In this document: positions 1 to 7,459 of the stretch, in pieces | How positions within the stretch are numbered: position 1 is the first letter of the stretch | How the letters are laid out: each line of letters starts with the position of its first letter | From: Bacteroidales bacterium | Lineage (GTDB): Bacteria > Bacteroidota > Bacteroidia > Bacteroidales > VadinHA17 | Length of the DNA: 43,122 bases | Assembly (NCBI GenBank): GCA_029974835.1 | Contig: JARKQN010000057.1 | Location: forward strand, 1 to 43,122 | Reading direction: 5' to 3' | Made by a program: the position numbers and the translations under genes | The notes under the pieces: model-generated | Databases searched by the model: none | Told to the model about the DNA's origin: nothing | Seen by the model: only the letters and a program-made list of their open reading frames with translations

Positions 1-29
1 TCTGAATGCCATTTTCTGGTTTTTCATGT

Positions 30-103
30 ACTCACCCCCTGCCTTCGCAAGGCTCAGGCTTCCCCCTCTCTACGGCGTAGAGAGGGGGATTGAGGGGGTG
101 AGT
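30..103. repeat. REP-like nested palindromic element
   Basis: Outer arms ACTCACCCCCT (30-40) and AGGGGGTGAGT (93-103) are perfect inverse complements. Inside them sit a small hairpin, GCCTT-CGC-AAGGC (41-53), and a strong one, CCCCCTCTCTAC-GGC-GTAGAGAGGGGG (62-88, 12-bp arms, 3-nt loop). The whole folds as a three-way junction. Short dispersed elements of this CCCCCTCTCT/AGAGAGGGGG kind are common between genes in Bacteroidota and are usually regarded as REP/MITE-like. No second copy was seen in this window. It could also act as a terminator for a gene to the left of the window. Confidence 0.75.
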
Positions 104-170
104 TCGTGTTGAACCGGAGTAATAAGGAACAGCTACTTTTCGGATTGCGGGTTTTTTTCCGGATACTGAT

Positions 171-192
171 GTAAATTTAAAACAAAATTTAC
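171..192. repeat. AT-rich inverted repeat in peptidase leader
   Basis: GTAAATTT (171-178) and AAATTTAC (185-192) are inverse complements separated by 6 nt. A third AAATTTAC copy lies at 215-222 in direct orientation, about 20 nt before the chosen start of the peptidase gene. This could be an operator or chance in AT-rich sequence. Confidence 0.35.
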
Positions 193-242
193 CCGGCAAT
201 AATGATTTAATGATAAATTTACCGGTTCTAAAACCAGGTAAA

Positions 243-1898
243 ATGAAAAGAAATTTACTCATTCCTGCTGTATTATTGTTTTGCAGCATAATCAATGTTT
301 ATCCTCAGAAAAGTCCGAAAGACAAGGGTCTTGATGCAATCACCATGGATGCAATAAGGGGGCAGCTTGAGTTCCTGTCATCCGACTGGATGGAAGGAAG
401 GGCTACGGGAGAGAAAGGCTCTTTCCTCGCCGCATCCTATATTGCAAGTATGTTTAAGGTATTCGGGGCGGCCCCTGCGGGTGACGCCGTTGCAGGTGGC
501 CAGGGAGGAAGGCAACAAATGGCCAGGTCAACCCTCAGACCATCGTCATCAGGAGGTACTGCATCCTATTTTCAGAATTTCACCCTTATCGAAACATTGC
601 CCGGCGGACAGGCAACACTGTCGGTTAATAAAAGCGGAAAGGAATACACCTTCCTGGAAAATGTTGACTTCACTACGGGAAGGATGAGCTTAAGTACAAA
701 ATTTGAGGCACCGGTGGTGTTTGTCGGTTACGGAATCGTGGACAAAGCCCATGGAATTGATGACTTTGCAGGCGTCGACGTGAAAGGCAAAGTGGTACTG
801 CGACTGCCGGGATTCCCGGGTTCAAACGACCAGAATTCGCCGATGTATAAAAAACTTACATCAGGCAACCTCCAGACAACTTTCGAAATGACACGAAGAA
901 AAAATGAAACCCTCGCAAACCTTGGCGCTGCAGCTGTTATCGACATAACAACAGGCAATGACATTGCAAAAAGATGGGGCACATATATGTTCGATTTCAA
1001 CCCTGCCTATGCCGAATCAGGACCGAGGACAAACTGGAACCGCATGGCGCTTGACGGCAAAGAAATTACATCTTCCCCGGTTACATTAACGGTCACCGAA
1101 AGAGTGATAAACCTTATGCTGAAAGAGACAGGTATCGACCTGGCAAAGTACGAGAAGGATGCTGCCGCAGGTATTCTGAAATTCAAACCTGTGGTTATTC
1201 CGGGACTGAAAGTCACCTTCAGCGCCGAAGTAAAAACCAGGAGGGTGAACGTAAGGAATATTATTGCCATGATAGAAGGTGAAAACCGGGATGAGATAGT
1301 TGCCGTAGGCGCACATATGGATCACATGGGAATGGATAACGGCAAGATATGGAATGGCGCCGACGACAATGCTTCGGGAACCGTGGGTGTGATGACACTC
1401 GCAAAAGCATTTATTGAGAGCGGAGTTAAACCGAAAAGAACCATCGTGTTCTGCGCATGGACAGGAGAAGAAAAAGGACTGCTCGGATCGGAATATTTCA
1501 CCCTTTATCCCACTGTCGGTAAAATCAGTAACTATAAGTTTTATCTTAATTTCGACATGATTTCACGCGATGCGGCAAACGATACCCTGAAAAACATGGC
1601 CGGCATAACCTACACCAAAGCCTATCCGAAACTTGAGGAAATAACCAGGAAATATGTTGAGGAATACAAGCTTAATCTGAAGCTAAGCATCAGGAGCGCC
1701 GATGCTCCCACCGGAGGAAGTGATTACACTGCCTTTACCGATAACAAGGTACCGGTGATAGCCTGGATGGCCGCCATGCATCCGGAATACCATCAGCCGG
1801 GAGACGAGGTGAACCTCGTGAACTGGAACAAGATGCTCAGCATAATTAAACTGGCTTATCTGCAGTTGTGGGAGGCAGCAAACGGAGATATTAAATAG
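243..1898 (+). CDS. secreted M28-family zinc aminopeptidase with PA domain
   Basis: Predicted exported metallopeptidase of family M28 that would cleave amino-terminal residues from peptides in the periplasm or outside the cell. The start at 243 (551 aa) is preferred over an in-frame ATG at 210 because it puts a signal peptide (MKRNLLIPAVLLFCS) at the amino end. A protease-associated (PA) segment lies around residues 150-290 (APVVFVGYGI, KGKVVLRLPG). The M28 zinc signature follows: GAHMDHMG (His358), GADDNASG (Asp374), GEEKGLLGS (Glu409/410), NFDMIS (Asp438) and a late HPEYHQPGDE with the last His ligand. A Gly/Ser/Arg-rich stretch at about 80-107 looks like a low-complexity insertion. Family and fold are clear; the substrate is unknown. 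Confidence 0.92.
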   Translation: MKRNLLIPAVLLFCSIINVYPQKSPKDKGLDAITMDAIRGQLEFLSSDWMEGRATGEKGSFLAASYIASMFKVFGAAPAGDAVAGGQGGRQQMARSTLRPSSSGGTASYFQNFTLIETLPGGQATLSVNKSGKEYTFLENVDFTTGRMSLSTKFEAPVVFVGYGIVDKAHGIDDFAGVDVKGKVVLRLPGFPGSNDQNSPMYKKLTSGNLQTTFEMTRRKNETLANLGAAAVIDITTGNDIAKRWGTYMFDFNPAYAESGPRTNWNRMALDGKEITSSPVTLTVTERVINLMLKETGIDLAKYEKDAAAGILKFKPVVIPGLKVTFSAEVKTRRVNVRNIIAMIEGENRDEIVAVGAHMDHMGMDNGKIWNGADDNASGTVGVMTLAKAFIESGVKPKRTIVFCAWTGEEKGLLGSEYFTLYPTVGKISNYKFYLNFDMISRDAANDTLKNMAGITYTKAYPKLEEITRKYVEEYKLNLKLSIRSADAPTGGSDYTAFTDNKVPVIAWMAAMHPEYHQPGDEVNLVNWNKMLSIIKLAYLQLWEAANGDIK

Positions 1899-1959
1899 TA
1901 TAACAACATAATAATTTTTCCGGCATAATATTTGCTTACTTTTTATCAAAATACCCGCC

Positions 1960-2508
1960 ATGATAAAAAGTATGCTGACAGTGGTTGTTTGTGCAGGACT
2001 TTTATCTGCCTGTACCGCCACAAAAGAGGCCGGCTCATCCGGCAATATATCCTCAGCAGAAAGAAAAGCTGCCGAGCAGATGGCTCTCAAAAAGGCAATT
2101 GAAGCCAGGAAATACGTTATAAGGGTTGATAAAATCATCCCTCCCGGAGGAATGCCCGTCGACCTTGTACCCAGACATAACTTCGTTATTATTAATGGCG
2201 AGATGGCCTCGGTCAGCCTTGCTTATGTGGGCCGTTCATTTGGCATAAGACAGATCACCGGAATAAATTTTAACGGACGGACAGGCAATTATCAGATGAA
2301 GACGAATGAAGAAAAAGGTATTTACGACATTCATATGGAGGTATACAGGGGCAGTGACAAATTTGACCTTTATCTGACACTCGGAACCGGAGGCTACTGT
2401 TCACTTTCAATTAATAATACCTATATAGAAACGGTGCGATATAACGGAACACTGGCACCGCTGGCAGAAAATCCTGCCGGGTCGAAGGCACCGGGTTCAA
2501 GAATGTAG
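1960..2508 (+). CDS. DUF4251-family lipoprotein
   Basis: 182 aa. The amino end is a lipoprotein signal with lipobox LSAC (Cys18), so it is probably anchored in the membrane facing the periplasm. The rest matches the pattern of DUF4251 proteins of Bacteroidota: a hydrophilic Ala/Lys/Glu-rich helix (about 30-50), then a beta-rich domain with FVIINGEMASVSLAYVG, a GINFNG motif and a closing YCSLSINN-YIETVRYNG-L segment. The function of the family is unknown. It follows the M28 gene by 61 nt on the same strand and may be co-transcribed. The neighbour on its right is convergent. Confidence 0.8.
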   Translation: MIKSMLTVVVCAGLLSACTATKEAGSSGNISSAERKAAEQMALKKAIEARKYVIRVDKIIPPGGMPVDLVPRHNFVIINGEMASVSLAYVGRSFGIRQITGINFNGRTGNYQMKTNEEKGIYDIHMEVYRGSDKFDLYLTLGTGGYCSLSINNTYIETVRYNGTLAPLAENPAGSKAPGSRM

Positions 2509-2525
2509 ATATTCCCTGTAGGATA

Positions 2526-2894
2526 CTACTGAAGGTAATTGAGATACTGCGTATTTTCCTTAAGCTCAACGTAATCGTCACCCTTTTCGCAGTACCCGTA
2601 CTCGAAGCAGAAGTGATATTTTTCCCCCTGCCTGGTCTCTATCAGGTGTGTAAAAAAACTGAAGTTATACCCCAGGGCAAAAAGAGCATCCCTGTGGAGC
2701 ACCCTTTTCCCTTCATTGTACAGATCGCACAGGATTCTCCTGTTTTTCCTGAGAAGACCATGAACATTGCGGACATAATTATTGCTGTCGCGGTTTAGGC
2801 GGTTGTTGTAATTGTTCCTGCACTGATCGGAACAGAATTTTTTATCGGCACGTCCGTGTATGACATCGCCGCAATCGAGACATTTACGTTCCAC
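2526..2894 (-). CDS. small zinc-ribbon protein
   Basis: 122 aa, no signal peptide, cytosolic. The amino end carries a treble-clef/zinc-ribbon signature: Cys5-x2-Cys8, then Cys21-x3-Cys25 (KFCSDQC), the pattern seen in short Zn-ribbon proteins annotated near DUF2116. The remainder is Asn/Arg-rich (RNNYNNRLNRDSNN), then an alpha/beta segment with a FEYGYC motif. A nucleic-acid-binding role is plausible but not shown. It is convergent with the DUF4251 gene (17-nt gap) and divergent from ssb, with about 170 nt between the two starts. Confidence 0.75.
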   Translation of the reverse strand: MERKCLDCGDVIHGRADKKFCSDQCRNNYNNRLNRDSNNYVRNVHGLLRKNRRILCDLYNEGKRVLHRDALFALGYNFSFFTHLIETRQGEKYHFCFEYGYCEKGDDYVELKENTQYLNYLQ

Positions 2895-3011
2895 TACCGT
2901 AAAGTTTTGATAAAGATAATAAAAAACGTTTTCAAACGGTTACAACCGACAATAAATATATTTTAAACGTATCTAATCAATTATTAACCGATACACCTTA
3001 TAAACCCTTCT

Positions 3012-3019
3012 TAAGTTTG
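3012..3019 (+). promoter_or_regulatory. -7 box of the ssb promoter (TAAGTTTG)
   Basis: Perfect match to the Bacteroidota -7 consensus TAnnTTTG. No clear TTTG -33 box is seen at 19-21 nt upstream. A transcription start near 3026 gives a leader of about 37 nt to the ATG at 3063, which favours that start over the ATG at 3039. Confidence 0.5.
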
Positions 3020-3062
3020 CTGTGAGTAAAAACAATTAATGTCTAACCAAAATTTAAGAGTC

Positions 3063-3425
3063 ATGAACAAGCTTAAGAACAGAGTACAGCTGATCGGGAA
3101 CCTGGGGCAGGATCCGGAAACAAAGACGCTTGAGAGCGGCAAGAAATTTGCCCGTTTTACCATTGCGACCAATGACGCCTTCAAGAACGGCGACGGGCAG
3201 AAAGTAACCGAGACAACCTGGCACAATGTGGTTGCATGGAACGGCCTCGCTGAATTTGCAGGGAAATACCTGAGAAAGGGAGGGCAGGTGTGTGTGGAAG
3301 GCAGGATCGTCTACCGGAGCTACGAAGACAAGAAGGGTGTTACGAAGTATGTTACCGAGATTGTTGCCAACGAGCTTCTCAGTTTGAGCCGGATGAAGAC
3401 AACCGAGGCGGGCGTGGAAGCCTGA
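3063..3425 (+). CDS. ssb: single-stranded DNA-binding protein
   Basis: Binds and protects single-stranded DNA in replication, recombination and repair. Single OB-fold: NRVQLIGNLGQDPETK at the start, FTIATNDAF, TTWHNVVAWNGLAEFAGKYLRKGGQV in the core and VEGRIVYRSYEDKKGVTKYVTEIVA near the end. The 120-aa reading from the ATG at 3063 begins as short Bacteroidota SSBs do; an upstream in-frame ATG at 3039 would add 8 residues unlike the family. There is no long acidic tail ending in the DDIPF-type partner-binding tip known from longer SSBs, so this may be an accessory or short-form SSB. A strong terminator follows at once. Confidence 0.92.
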   Translation: MNKLKNRVQLIGNLGQDPETKTLESGKKFARFTIATNDAFKNGDGQKVTETTWHNVVAWNGLAEFAGKYLRKGGQVCVEGRIVYRSYEDKKGVTKYVTEIVANELLSLSRMKTTEAGVEA

Positions 3426-3451
3426 ACCGGATATCCCGCTGCATTTCTTCG

Positions 3452-3489
3452 GAAGGGACTGCCTCAGGAGAGTCCCTTCTGTTTTATTT
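3452..3489 (+). terminator. rho-independent terminator of ssb
   Basis: GAAGGGACT (3452-3460) and AGTCCCTTC (3471-3479) form a 9-bp perfect stem with a 10-nt loop, followed by TGTTTTATTT. The T-rich tail runs into the stop codon of the convergent thioredoxin-like gene. Confidence 0.8.
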
Positions 3490-3990
3490 GCCGGACGGCT
3501 TTGAGGGAATAACGGCCAGCGGAGTCCAGTTTTTAAGAAAGCCCTGCACCTTCTGCCGGCTGTACCCCTGCCCCTCTTCAAGCAACCCGCTGTCCTGAAT
3601 ATGCAGAACCTTTCCGTCGCCGTTGATTATGATAAACACCGGAAACCCGAAGCGTGAGGGATTGCCAAGGAATTCATTGGCTGCATCATTGCGGTTGGTC
3701 TGATCGTAATTCAGTTTGACCGGTATATAGTTCTGTGTTATAATCCTCATCAGACCTGTGTCGGCTTTAACGAAACCGTCAAACCTGATACACCAGCTGC
3801 ACCAGTTGCCCCCGTACTGAATAAGCACATGCTTGCCTGAACCCTTTGCCTGGGCTATAGCTTCCCTGATCTGTTTCATGCCATCGAGCGAAGGATCATA
3901 AAGCTTTACAGTGCCCTGACCGCTTAAACAGCCGATTATCAGAAAAAACATTACGGCTGTAAGAGAAAAACGCGAAAAAAAAGTTTTCAT
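3484..3990 (-). CDS. thioredoxin-like lipoprotein (WCSWC)
   Basis: 168 aa. A lipoprotein signal ends in lipobox IIGC (Cys21), so it is a membrane-anchored, periplasm-facing thioredoxin fold of the thioredoxin_7 type. The redox site is W-Cys64-S-W-Cys67, with the cis-proline region at FGFPVFIII. CxWC active sites of this kind occur in thiol-disulfide proteins that maintain exported cysteines or cytochrome maturation. The start is divergent from the porin-like gene; the 70-nt gap between them holds a 33-bp palindrome. Exact substrate unknown. Confidence 0.85.
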   Translation of the reverse strand: MKTFFSRFSLTAVMFFLIIGCLSGQGTVKLYDPSLDGMKQIREAIAQAKGSGKHVLIQYGGNWCSWCIRFDGFVKADTGLMRIITQNYIPVKLNYDQTNRNDAANEFLGNPSRFGFPVFIIINGDGKVLHIQDSGLLEEGQGYSRQKVQGFLKNWTPLAVIPSKPSGK

Positions 3991-4023
3991 GATGATTACG
4001 AATTTTATTCTCCGGATTACTGC

Positions 4024-4056
4024 TTTTAATACTTTTAGGGCCTGAAAGTATTAAAA
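4024..4056. promoter_or_regulatory. 33-bp near-perfect palindrome between divergent genes
   Basis: TTTTAATACTTT (4024-4035) is the inverse complement of AAAGTATTAAAA (4045-4056). The centre T-AGG-G-CCT-G adds three further pairs. It ends 4 nt before the ATG of the porin-like gene and lies 34 nt from the start of the thioredoxin-like gene. It contains TACTTTTA, one base off the -7 consensus. It could be an operator or an mRNA hairpin next to the ribosome-binding region. Confidence 0.6.
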
Positions 4057-4060
4057 ATTT

Positions 4061-5050
4061 ATGAAGTATCTGAAGAAGTATGTAATTATCACCTTATCCT
4101 TATTATTTGCCTGTTTTCAGGTAAAAGCTCAGGAAAATGAAAAAAAGCTTGTTCCGTTTGCAGAAATTTTTACTGATTTCCATTTCTCCCCCGCAAATGA
4201 TACTCTGAGCCCTGGTTTTGCAATAAGCAGGGCATGGTTCGGAGGTGATTTTATTACTGAAAGCAAAATAAAGGGTTCTGTAATAATAAACCTCACCAAG
4301 CTCATTGATACAGTTCTTCATGAGGGAAATAATTCGCCCGTAAGGGAGGCATCAATCGGATATGATAACGGAAAAATAAAGGTTTCCCTTGGTATCACCG
4401 GGACGAGACTAATGCACTACCAGTTAAGGTTTTACGATAAGAGATATATTGCAAACACATTTCAGTCGATCAACGGTTACGGCTATCTCTTTGACCTTGG
4501 GCTTGCCGTGGACTACAGGATTAATAAGCTGGCTGGTATTGATTTTACACTGATGAACGGGGATGGCATAAGAAAAAATCCGGAAGGAGGTCTGAAAGCA
4601 TCCCTTGGTCTGAATCTTTTTCCGAAAGAGGACGCCATCATAAGGCTTTACTGCGATACAAGGAAAATAAGGGGAATATTGCAGACAACTTTAGTCGGTT
4701 TTGCCGGCTTCACCTGGGATATAATCAAGATAGGGGCTGAAATAAACTACAAGACAAACCATGATATCGTCAAAGGTCATAATGCATGGGGTATTTCATC
4801 GACCGGTTCTGTAGCCTTGTCGGAGAAACTGTCGCTTTTTGCCAGGTATGATTATTCGGCTTCGGTAACCGCGCCCGGTGATGTACTTCCCTGGAATAAC
4901 GGGCGCGACGGAAAGCTTATAATTCTCGGAGCACAGAGAACTCTCGGACGAAATGCAAGGATGGCCATCGATTACCAGGCGGGTATTCCGAACGATATAA
5001 ATAAAATGGCTTCAGACATGATTTATTTGCACGCACATTTCAGGTTCTGA
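4061..5050 (+). CDS. porin-like outer-membrane beta-barrel protein
   Basis: 329 aa with a signal peptide ending near QVKAQ (about 23). The mature chain alternates hydrophobic and polar residues throughout, as in a beta barrel, and ends in the outer-membrane signature HAHFRF with a terminal Phe. Features such as GFAISRAWFGGDF, ASLGLNLFPKEDA and LFARYDYSASV recall the phosphate-selective porin O/P-like group. Probably a 14-18-strand channel of unknown specificity. A palindrome sits directly before its start. The stop codon abuts the stop of convergent iorB with no gap. Confidence 0.75.
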   Translation: MKYLKKYVIITLSLLFACFQVKAQENEKKLVPFAEIFTDFHFSPANDTLSPGFAISRAWFGGDFITESKIKGSVIINLTKLIDTVLHEGNNSPVREASIGYDNGKIKVSLGITGTRLMHYQLRFYDKRYIANTFQSINGYGYLFDLGLAVDYRINKLAGIDFTLMNGDGIRKNPEGGLKASLGLNLFPKEDAIIRLYCDTRKIRGILQTTLVGFAGFTWDIIKIGAEINYKTNHDIVKGHNAWGISSTGSVALSEKLSLFARYDYSASVTAPGDVLPWNNGRDGKLIILGAQRTLGRNARMAIDYQAGIPNDINKMASDMIYLHAHFRF

Positions 5051-5629
5051 TCATGCACGACCTGTTACCGTGAGTCCGGCCCTGAAGGCTTTAAGGTTAA
5101 TCTTAACTACTTCTTCACCTTTTGAGGCGAAAAGACCCGCAACAGCCTTTTCGATTTCAGTTAGGGGAAGTCCGATAAAGGGAGCTGCTGCACCGAGGAT
5201 CACCATATTTGCCGACCTTACCGAGCCGCAATCCCTGGCAACCGATTCAGCATCAAAAAGGATACTGTTTCTTATCTTCTTAATTTCCGCGGTGATTTCC
5301 TCAGCCGGCGGATAAGAAGGAATATTAACATAGGGTACAGAATTTGAAACGATCCATCCCGATTCTGAGAGCCAGGGAAGATATCGCAGTGCCTCCATGG
5401 GTTCGACTGAAATAATAATGTCTGCTTTGCCTTTTGGAATCAGGTCGGAATATATCTTCCTGTCGGAGATTCTGAGGTGAGACTGTACGTCTCCTCCCCT
5501 CTGGCTCATGCCATGAACCTCTGATTGTTTCACAAACAGCCTGTTGGAAGCCGCGGCAAGTCCGATCGCAGCGGCAATTGAGAGTATGCCCTGTCCGCCT
5601 ACTCCGGCGAGAATTATATCACTTTTCAT
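5051..5629 (-). CDS. iorB: indolepyruvate:ferredoxin oxidoreductase, beta subunit
   Basis: 192 aa, the gamma/pyruvate-ferredoxin-oxidoreductase-type domain subunit. It opens with the GVGGQG motif (residues 10-15) and contains KQSEVHGMSQRGGDVQSHLR, typical of IorB. With IorA it oxidatively decarboxylates aryl pyruvates from aromatic amino acids to aryl-acetyl-CoA, passing electrons to ferredoxin. Its ATG overlaps the iorA stop by 4 nt (ATGA), indicating translational coupling. No phenylacetate-CoA ligase gene is adjacent here. Confidence 0.92.
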   Translation of the reverse strand: MKSDIILAGVGGQGILSIAAAIGLAAASNRLFVKQSEVHGMSQRGGDVQSHLRISDRKIYSDLIPKGKADIIISVEPMEALRYLPWLSESGWIVSNSVPYVNIPSYPPAEEITAEIKKIRNSILFDAESVARDCGSVRSANMVILGAAAPFIGLPLTEIEKAVAGLFASKGEEVVKINLKAFRAGLTVTGRA

Positions 5630-7248
5630 GACTGGTCTTTTTCGGTTTCACTTTTGTTTTCGCTTTTCTTTCGCCGCGCTGCAGTCTGGATGCATTCTCT
5701 TGACGCTATTATTACCGACGGCCCCTGAAAGTCTATTTCTTCCCTGATTATACGTACATTTTCTTCATGATTCTTACGTAACGGAACTATTGTCCTGACA
5801 TGTTTATGATCTACACCCAGCCCTGTGCAGATATCCTTAAGTCTTCCGGTTCCGGAGGATTTCTGTCCGCCCGTCATCCCTGTTGTCTGGTTGTCGGCGA
5901 TTATTACGGTTACATTTGAATTTTTCACTACAGCATCGAGCAGTCCGGTCATCCCTGAATGAGTAAAAGTTGAATCGCCTATCACGGCAACAGAGGGATG
6001 GAGTCCGGCATCTGCCGCACCCACAGCCATGGTCACTGAAGCGCCCATATCGACGCATGAATTAATTGCACTGTATGGAGGGAGTGCTGCCAGTGTGTAG
6101 CAACCGATATCAGAGAAAACACCGTTAAACGGGTATGGTTTCATGGCCTCTGTTATCGCATTGAACATATCGGCATGTCCGCATCCCTTGCAGAATGAAG
6201 GGGGTCGTGGTGCCACAAGATCAGGCACACGCGGACCGCTGCCTGTACTTATTCCCAGGGCTTTAGCCACGATATCGGGGGTCAGTTCACCGTCGCGGGG
6301 TATTGCTCCGTCCATCCTCCCGTAAATACGTCTTCCGTCATCCAGTATACCTCGCAGCTGCTCTTCAACAAAGGGGTATCCCTCTTCAAGTACAAGTATC
6401 TCCCTGCAGCGTTCCGTAATATTCATAATTATGTCCTTATCGAAAGGATAGGCAGAAATTTTAAGCACGGGATACGGAATCTGCTCATCAGAAAAGTTTT
6501 CCATAAGATAATTCCAGGCAAGGCCACAGGCTATAATGCCAAGATTGCGGTTATGACCGTCCCTGAAAACATTATATTTTGAGAGCCTGTTTTCCATCTT
6601 CAGCTTCTCATAGTTGCCGAGTACTGTTTTATAGCGTTTTCGCGCTATTGCCGGCATAAGTATGAACCTGGATGAATCTTCGGGAAGTCTGATTTGTTTC
6701 TGCGGATGAGGCCTGCGCGATGTGACTTCAGCCCTTGAATGTGCCAGGCGGGTTGTTATTCTGATCAGCACAGGCACGGAATATTTCTCGGAGAGCTCGA
6801 AAGCGTCAAAAACCATATCATAGGCTTCCTGCTGGCCGGAGGGTTCGAAAACGGGGACAAAAGCAAATTTCCCGTAAAATCTTGAATCCTGCTCATTCTG
6901 GGATGAGTGCATTGACGGATCGTCAGCGGCAACAACCAACAGCCCGCCGTTAACGCCGGTAATGGCCGAATTGATGAATGCATCCGCAGCAACATTTAAT
7001 CCGACATGTTTCATGGCCGCCATGGCCCTCTTGCCGGTATAGGACATACCAAGAGCCGTCTCAAGGGCACTCTTTTCATTTGCCGACCATTCGCAGCTAA
7101 TACTTACCTCTCCCTTGTTTTTGAGCAACTGAACATACTCCATTATCTCGGTAGACGGAGTACCAGGATAGGCATACATGCCACTAATCCCTGCATCAAC
7201 ACCTGCCCTTGCAATAGCCTCATCACCCAGTAAAATATATTTTTGCAT
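5626..7248 (-). CDS. iorA: indolepyruvate:ferredoxin oxidoreductase, alpha subunit (no C-terminal ferredoxin domain)
   Basis: 540 aa. The amino half is the pyrimidine-binding domain (LLGDEAIARAGVDAG, YPGTPSTEIME, AADDPSMHSSQNEQDSR). The carboxyl half is the thiamine-diphosphate domain (FCKGCGHADMF, GCYTLAALPPY, GDSTFTHSGMTG, ADNQTTGMTGGQ). The described enzymes of this family are about 600 aa and end in two CxxCxxCxxxCP 4Fe-4S clusters. Here the protein ends in a Lys/Glu/Ser-rich tail (RRKKSENKSETEKDQS) and that domain is absent. The tail overlaps the iorB start, so this is not a window artefact. Shorter forms appear usual in Bacteroidota as far as I recall. Confidence 0.92.
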   Translation of the reverse strand: MQKYILLGDEAIARAGVDAGISGMYAYPGTPSTEIMEYVQLLKNKGEVSISCEWSANEKSALETALGMSYTGKRAMAAMKHVGLNVAADAFINSAITGVNGGLLVVAADDPSMHSSQNEQDSRFYGKFAFVPVFEPSGQQEAYDMVFDAFELSEKYSVPVLIRITTRLAHSRAEVTSRRPHPQKQIRLPEDSSRFILMPAIARKRYKTVLGNYEKLKMENRLSKYNVFRDGHNRNLGIIACGLAWNYLMENFSDEQIPYPVLKISAYPFDKDIIMNITERCREILVLEEGYPFVEEQLRGILDDGRRIYGRMDGAIPRDGELTPDIVAKALGISTGSGPRVPDLVAPRPPSFCKGCGHADMFNAITEAMKPYPFNGVFSDIGCYTLAALPPYSAINSCVDMGASVTMAVGAADAGLHPSVAVIGDSTFTHSGMTGLLDAVVKNSNVTVIIADNQTTGMTGGQKSSGTGRLKDICTGLGVDHKHVRTIVPLRKNHEENVRIIREEIDFQGPSVIIASRECIQTAARRKKSENKSETEKDQS

Positions 7249-7459
7249 AACGGAAAAATTATTAGGCTGTTGAATAAACCAAAATAAGGTTTTGTAATTA
7301 TAATAAAATCAGAACTACCGGAAAAAGATTTTTATCATCTGTGGCGGAAACAGAGGAACGGAGACTATTAAATTTTAGTTAAATTTTTCCTGATTAGGAT
7401 CATTTGTGTTTACTTTACAAACTCTTTGAAGGATTTATGCGTTTATTGGAAAAAAGGGA

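Noticed and set aside
7249-7459. Riboswitch or small RNA in the 211-nt gap between iorA and the TTG-started gene
   Set aside because: No conserved riboswitch core (cobalamin, TPP, SAM, glycine) recognised; AT-rich sequence with only imperfect -7 words and the 8-codon frame at 7437.
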